Assembly: GCA_037043235.1 (NCBI GenBank)
Contig: JAWRVZ010000104.1
Coordinates: 1,182,501-1,246,500 of the forward strand
DNA length: 64,000 nucleotides
Direction: 5' to 3'
Source: Rhodeus uyekii
Lineage: Eukaryota > Chordata > Actinopteri > Cypriniformes > Acheilognathidae
Under the pieces are notes generated by a model, which ran no database searches, was not told where the DNA came from, and saw only the letters and a list, made by a program, of their open reading frames with translations. Shown piece after piece: positions 58,791 through 64,000 of this stretch (the stretch's first letter is position 1; each line of letters starts with the position of its first letter). Both the position numbers and the translations under genes were made by a program.

Positions 58791-59421
58791 CTTCATTGCC
58801 CCCCCCCCCCACTACTACCCTTATAGACTCTTCGCTCACTGTTACTTATTTGTGCCATTTGCACTGCCGACTGTTCATTACAGTAACAACTGTTTACTGT
58901 TTACAGTAACAACTGTTTACACTTGCACCTTGCACTACTGTACTTTAGCTGGAACATGCTCATTTGCACTACCAACTGTTCATACAGTACCAACTGTTTA
59001 CATTTCGCATCTCACTTATTTGCACTGTCCATGCTCATTGCACTACCTTAAATTTAATGCTCACCTTAAGCTAACAATTGTATACATATTCCTGTAAACT
59101 TCTGTTTATAGTTAGAGACATCTGTATATACATTTACATCTATAGCACATATTCACCTGTAAATGCTGTTTATAGACACCTGTAATTATATTTATAGCAC
59201 ACACTCACCTGTTATAGTAATAACCATCTGTATATTTATATTCATTGTACATATTACCTGTAAATCCTGTACATCTCCATATCCTGCACTTATGCAACCA
59301 TTGTACATATCCTGCACTTGCTGCTATTGCACTTCTGGTTGGACCTAAACTGCATTTCGTTGCCTTGTACCTGTACTTGTGTAATGACAATAAAGTTGAA
59401 TCTAATCTAATCTAATCTAAT
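58791..59421 (+). other. LINE 3' UTR distal part and tail
   Basis: Contains irregular repeats of CAACTGTTTACA and TTGCACTAC, then CATTTCGTTGCCTTGTACCT and GACAATAAAGTT with the ATCTA tail. No frame. Confidence 0.75.
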
Positions 59422-60204
59422 ACAAACAAAAGGGCACATCTTGTGCAAAACGAGAGAAACAGTCCAACAGGAAATGACTGCAGCTGAAACATAGCATCCA
59501 ACATTGTCGTCCGAGATTTCCGAGATGCGTAGATGTCCACTGTCTTCTCTTCTGATAGATTTGACACTTTTAGTAGTGGATTTATTAAAAATAAAAAAAG
59601 ACGAATATCCATTTTGTTTATTCAGCGCGTAAAACAGAACGAGAAGAGCGTCCACTCACGTACCGCGATACTTTGAGATTCGCAAATCGCGGAAGAAATG
59701 TAATAAAGCTACAGTAATAAAAAATTAAATACAGTAATTAAAAATTAATTAGCCATATCTTACTCATTCTATACACAGAACTAATAAGATAAGACAAATA
59801 AAACGAGAAAATATGAATTCTGTAATTAAAAAAAATGTTCAAAGCATAAAGCAGGCATTAATTGGCTCTGCCCCCCCCCCCCCCCCCCCCCCCCAAACTC
59901 CGCCTCTGGGTACAAGTGTCTATTATTAGAGATATGAGATGCAGAAGGTGCTGTTGAAACGCTGTATGTGGGTCAAGGGCTGCATACAAACTTTTGTTAA
60001 TCTCGAGAAGCAAAAGCAAGACTAAACACAGATTTTAGTAGTATATTTTTGAAATGATCTTTGTTTTATACGTATTACTTCAATATTTTCTTTGTTTTTC
60101 ATAGTTTTGAGAAAAACCTTAGTGCATTTAAGGATTTCATCAAAGAAACAAACACGTTATTAAATCATGAGTTTTTTTCATCGGATATTTAGGGAATTGT
60201 GAAT
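59422..60204. other. upstream region of the receptor gene
   Basis: Contains a C homopolymer (59871-59894), the upstream segment duplicated at 54.9 kb (59910-59990), and AT-rich DNA up to the start codon. No clear TATA box or initiator was identified. Confidence 0.45.
59871..59894. repeat. C homopolymer (24 bases)
   Basis: Uninterrupted run of C directly upstream of the duplicated segment. Confidence 0.9.
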
Positions 60205-62988
60205 ATGTTTCATAAATATTTCTTCTGCCTGTGGATTTGGTTCTCATGTGGTAAGTGTGTTTCCTTTTTATTAAATGTGGCTTCATTCCCAAAAGTTATC
60301 ATTGTATATATTTTCATGAAATTGAAATGTGAAATGAATGTTATTAGTGAAAGTGGTGAATGCCAAATATTTGTACATTTGAGCTTCCAACCAACAAAAA
60401 GTCTCGAGGGGAAAAATGCACATGTCAACCTTGAGCTCAACATATGGAAAACATCCTGTTTTGTCATTTAACTTTCTCTAAAATTTTACTAATAGTTGAA
60501 TAATAAAAGCTTCTCTGTGTTTCAGGAGTGTTTGGTGATTCAGATGAAGTGAAGTCAGTGACTGAAGGAGATTCTGTGACTTTAAACACTGATGTTACTG
60601 AAATACAGACAAATGATCTGATATTGTGGATGTTTAAAGTTAACAGTTCAGACACTCGTATAGCTGAACTCTATAAACTCATCATCTTTATTTATGATAG
60701 TAATGATATATTCAGAGACAGACTCCAGATGGACAATCAAACTGGATCTCTGACAATCAGAAACATCAGATCTGAACACACTGGACTTTATAAACTACAG
60801 ATCATCGGAAACACCGGTGTCTCTTACAAGAGTTTCAACGTGACAGTATTTGGTGAGTAAATCAAAAATCATTCATTTGAATATTTCTGCTTGATTTCCT
60901 TGAAATAACAGACTGTTGTTCTGGAATAAAAGTAATGATCAATTAAAATTATAAACTTTTCATATTATCTTGCCTTGCACTTTGTTTGATTTAGATTTTT
61001 ATAAAGTGTAATTTCTTTTTTAATTTCTCTCTCATATTTCCAGCTCCTCTGCCCATTCCTGTCATCAACAGAAACTCTTCAGACTGTTCTTCATCATCAT
61101 CATCATCAGTGTCCAGTTGTTCACTGTTGTGTTCAGCTGTGAATGTGAGTCATGTGACTCTCTCCTGGTACAAAGGAAACAGTTTATTGTCCAGCATCAG
61201 TGTGTCTGATCTCAGCATCAGTCTCTCTCTTCCTCTGGAGGTGGAATATCAGGATAAAAACTCCTACAGCTGTGTGATCAACAATCCCATCACAAACCAC
61301 ACCAAACATCTGGACAACATCACTCAACACTGTCAGACATGTGCAGGTACATCAGAGCTGTTTAGTAGTTTTTGTTGGATGTTAATGATTGTAATTACTG
61401 CAAGGTAACACAACTGTTATATTAGTTTATCTTAATTAACTTTAAAATCTAAAGCTACTGTTTAAAACTGAGAGCTCAAGTATTTGAACTCACATAGTCA
61501 CTTAGACATGAACAGATTTAGGGTTGTTTTGTATTTTCTCTTTTCTTTTCTTTTCTTTTCTTTTCTTTTCTCATCACATCAGCTATCTTTAATTCATGAT
61601 GATGGTGTATATTGAGATCGTTCCACAATGTCTTGACTGAGTCAATGCAAGACTCCATTACATTTATATATGTATTACTGTTTTTTCTTCATTCATTACA
61701 GATGTCTTTCAGTCACTTCTTCTTCTTCCACTGATATCAGCTGGTTTATGGATACTGGTCATTGCTGTATTTGTGTGGATGAAATACTTTCCCAGCAGGA
61801 ACGGCAAACGGCAAAAGGGCAAGTGTTACTTTATTAAATGATATGAGACTTTCTGAGCCAAAATAAACAGTTCAGTAGCATTTTATATTTTATGTTAAAA
61901 CCAACTGATTATTGTAGGTTTTGCGTAACTTTTTTTACATTGTTTTTTGTTAAATAATACATTAAATTGTTCACTTTTAAAATTGTACATGAAAACAGAC
62001 AGTACACTTACAAACATTATTGATAATAGTTAAATATTCAAACCTTTCTCACATTGATTTGCATATTTATGTGTTTGTATATCTGAAAATGACAGAAGAG
62101 CAAAGCCTGTCAGAATACACTGAGATCATCTACTGTCTTCAGATGGGAGATCTGCCACAGGTCAGCAAACACTTTATCTGATCACAACAAATAATCTTAA
62201 TACATCAAATATTGTTTATACACACATTATGTACCTTTTCATGTTTTTAGAGGCGAATAATGAATAATTGTCATTACGTTAAAAAACAAAAGTGGAGCCA
62301 TATTTCTAGTGACAAAATGTATGAATTTGAATGTTGGATCTTTGTCAGTCCTTGTCTTAATGAAAAAGGGAACTACTTTACCAACTGAAGGTTCTTTAAG
62401 GTAAACGCAGTACAGATTTTAGTTTGCATGTGTTTGATTGATTAACTAAAAATAACCTTATAATAAGAGTATTTTAATTTGGAATCAAATTACATTTTTG
62501 CACTGTATTTTTGATTGACTAAAAATGACATTAGAGTCGTTTGCTCACATTCTTGTTTTTGATTCACTGAAAATAACTGTCTCATACGAATTACATTATG
62601 GTGTTTGTTCAGAATATTTTTGATTCAATGAAAAGAACCGGCTTATAAATTAATTTGATTGGAAATCGGACCGCACTGGTCCCACTATAGATTCAATAGT
62701 GGTGCAGCGTAGAAACACTAATGAAACCATCCTTCGGCTCATGGATATTTATTTCTATAGAAGTATTATTTAGTATATAGAAGTATTAGTATTATTAGTA
62801 TTATTTAGTGTATAGAAGTATATTTCTAACCCTTTCTTACATACAGCCTATTTTAATTATAGAGCAGATTACGTATTTATGACAGGAATGTTTCTCTTCG
62901 TCTCTGACAGAAACCATTGCTGGGTGTGAGCAGAACAGAGACAGCTGTGAACTATCAACACATGATGAAACTCAAGAGGGAGATATGA
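60205..62988 (+). CDS. CD2/SLAM-family-like immunoglobulin receptor, six exons
   Basis: Predicted type I membrane receptor of leukocytes, probably a cell-contact or co-signalling receptor. Exons: 60205-60250, 60526-60852, 61044-61346, 61702-61818, 62096-62160, 62911-62988; they join in frame to 311 residues. Residues 1-17 form a signal peptide (KYFFCLWIWFSC). Exon 2 is a V-like Ig domain lacking both canonical cysteines (VTLNTDV and TGLYKLQI), as in CD2/SLAM first domains. Exon 3 is a C2-like domain with extra cysteines (SSCSLLC, YSCVIN, QHCQTC), suiting the two disulfides of the second domain. Several N-glycosylation sites are visible (NSS, NQT, NVT, NHT, NIT). The membrane segment is at about 230-252. 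The tail has SEYTEI (Y272), which fits the ITIM pattern, and Y301. Introns are GT-AG except intron 4 (GC-AG). The exact orthologue cannot be named; fish have many lineage-specific members (CD48-like, SLAMF-like). Confidence 0.85.
61530..61572. repeat. (TTTTC)n microsatellite in intron 3
   Basis: About seven pentamer units, between exons 3 and 4 of the receptor gene. Confidence 0.85.
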
Positions 62989-63380
62989 AGAGAATCCAGA
63001 TTCAGATTTCACATAAGAGTCACTAAATTATATTGTCCTTTGTATTATTGATTTGATTTTCAATATTGACAATTTGTGTAGGCTAAAATTACTCTTTTGT
63101 GTATTGTACGAAAGTTACTGTCCACTTAGCTTTTTTTCCTGTGTTTTGACATCAAAAACTGTCACATAGATATTTTAAATATCATCTCATAATTTGGCAG
63201 CAGGTACATTAGGCTAATGTGGCGTTTAAACCTGACGCACGGATCCATTTTGGACTGGTGCAGGTTTGACATCAACTTGTAGGCCAACTGGCAGTTCGCA
63301 TCACACTGGTTTCTTCACCAAAAACCATTAGGAGTCTTTCATAGGCTTTTGAATTTTTGCCAAAAACAATCTCTGTGATC

Positions 63381-63386
63381 AATAAA
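63381..63386 (+). terminator. poly(A) signal of the receptor gene
   Basis: AATAAA about 390 bases after the stop codon at 62988, in AT-rich DNA with a GT/T-rich stretch downstream (TTTGTCTGTC). It is the first canonical signal after the stop, and gives a 3' UTR of roughly 410 bases. Confidence 0.6.
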
Positions 63387-63681
63387 AAGTTTATGATACT
63401 TACGCAGTTTGTCTGTCATTTATGAATTTTGAAGCCTAAATGCTGTTGCGAGAAGTAAAAAGTTAAAGGTAGGCCATAAATAACCTAGACCACAGTCCCA
63501 TCTCTTCTATGTCACCACTGCTAAGCTTCCAACAACCCTTTCAGTTTAAAACCATTTCCCCAGAAAGTTTGAGTTTGAGAATAACTGCGTTTCTAGGCAC
63601 CAATTTGTCAGAGAAAACAAGTCATTCTGTCTCCTTATGGTGCCAGTTGAGCTCCCCACAAATACTGATCTGTAACAGAGC

Positions 63682-63743
<62 letters not shown>

Positions 63744-64000
63744 TACACAGGACACACAGCTTCTTCAGTGTTGAAGATGGTCGAGCTCTGGCTCTAAACA
63801 AGAAACTTTCCCTAGAACACTGATAACATGTTCTACCTGGTGAGAAGTACAGACAAGATTCATCATTATTCTTTGGAAAAATGCAGAGAAGAGCAACGTT
63901 TGTGTCAACTAGCTGTCGGAGAGACGAGAGAACAAGAAAACATAGTAGGTATTGTGTGTCTATTCTGCAGAAAATGAGTTTTTTTTTCTTGCAAATTAAG
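63387..64000. other. downstream non-coding stretch
   Basis: No exon seen. A CA microsatellite occupies 63685-63741. Confidence 0.5.
63685..63741. repeat. (CA)n microsatellite
   Basis: About 28 CA units. Confidence 0.95.

Larger units (their letters stand above)
56127..59421 (+). mobile_element. LINE (L2/CR1-type) 3' end with minisatellite in its 3' UTR
   Basis: 5'-truncated non-LTR retrotransposon. The coding remnant (56128-56458) is followed by the 3' UTR, in which a C-rich minisatellite (56459-58790) has expanded. The UTR then resumes with repeated TTTGCACT and CTGTTTA words and ends TGTGTAATGACAATAAAGTT, then GAATC plus three or four ATCTA units (59399-59421). A short tandem 3' tail instead of poly(A) is typical of L2/CR1-group elements. 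The clade call is from memory of the tail and coding motifs. Confidence 0.85.

Overview
The window looks like nuclear DNA of a teleost fish, most likely a cyprinid. It is AT-rich, has long intergenic or intronic stretches and many microsatellites, and is packed with transposons typical of fish: Tc1, pogo/Tigger and hAT elements and their MITEs, Ty3/gypsy and BEL/Pao LTR retrotransposons, and an L2/CR1-type LINE tail. I found only one credible host protein gene. The species call is inference from repeat content and gene type, since no search could be run.

Layout. 1-33.9 kb: no host exon recognised. This part holds MITE-like elements, a Tc1 relic (18.0-19.2 kb), an internally deleted Tc1 (31.8-32.5 kb), a solo LTR (15.4-15.7 kb), a hAT element with an 8-bp target duplication and a nested CpG-rich MITE (6.7-8.0 kb), TA/CT/CA microsatellites, and a few stretches that look like candidate conserved regulatory DNA. 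33.95-42.5 kb: a nearly complete, young Ty3/gypsy element on the minus strand, with its two LTRs, gag, an intact 1561-codon pol, a tRNA-His-type primer site and a clear -1 frameshift site. It has landed inside the pol of a BEL/Pao element whose 3' half follows on the plus strand (42.5-47.1 kb). The 5' half of the BEL/Pao element and one end of the gypsy LTR are missing next to a 10-N assembly gap. 49.6-54.1 kb: hAT fragments, a truncated Tc1, a second gypsy LTR and a decayed gypsy RT fragment. 56.1-59.4 kb: the 3' end of a LINE, with a 2.3-kb C-rich minisatellite grown inside its 3' UTR.

60.2-63.4 kb: a six-exon gene for a CD2/SLAM-family-like immunoglobulin receptor. It has a signal peptide, a V-like domain without the usual cysteines, a C2-like domain, one membrane segment and a cytoplasmic tail with an ITIM-like tyrosine. 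All exon junctions join in frame, one through a GC-AG intron, and the predicted protein is 311 residues.

I see no bacterial-type system, CRISPR array, or wholly new gene system. The most informative observations are the compact gag/pol frameshift signal, the nested and probably mis-assembled retroelement pair, the minisatellite inside the LINE, and the receptor gene with a duplicated upstream segment at 54.9 kb.
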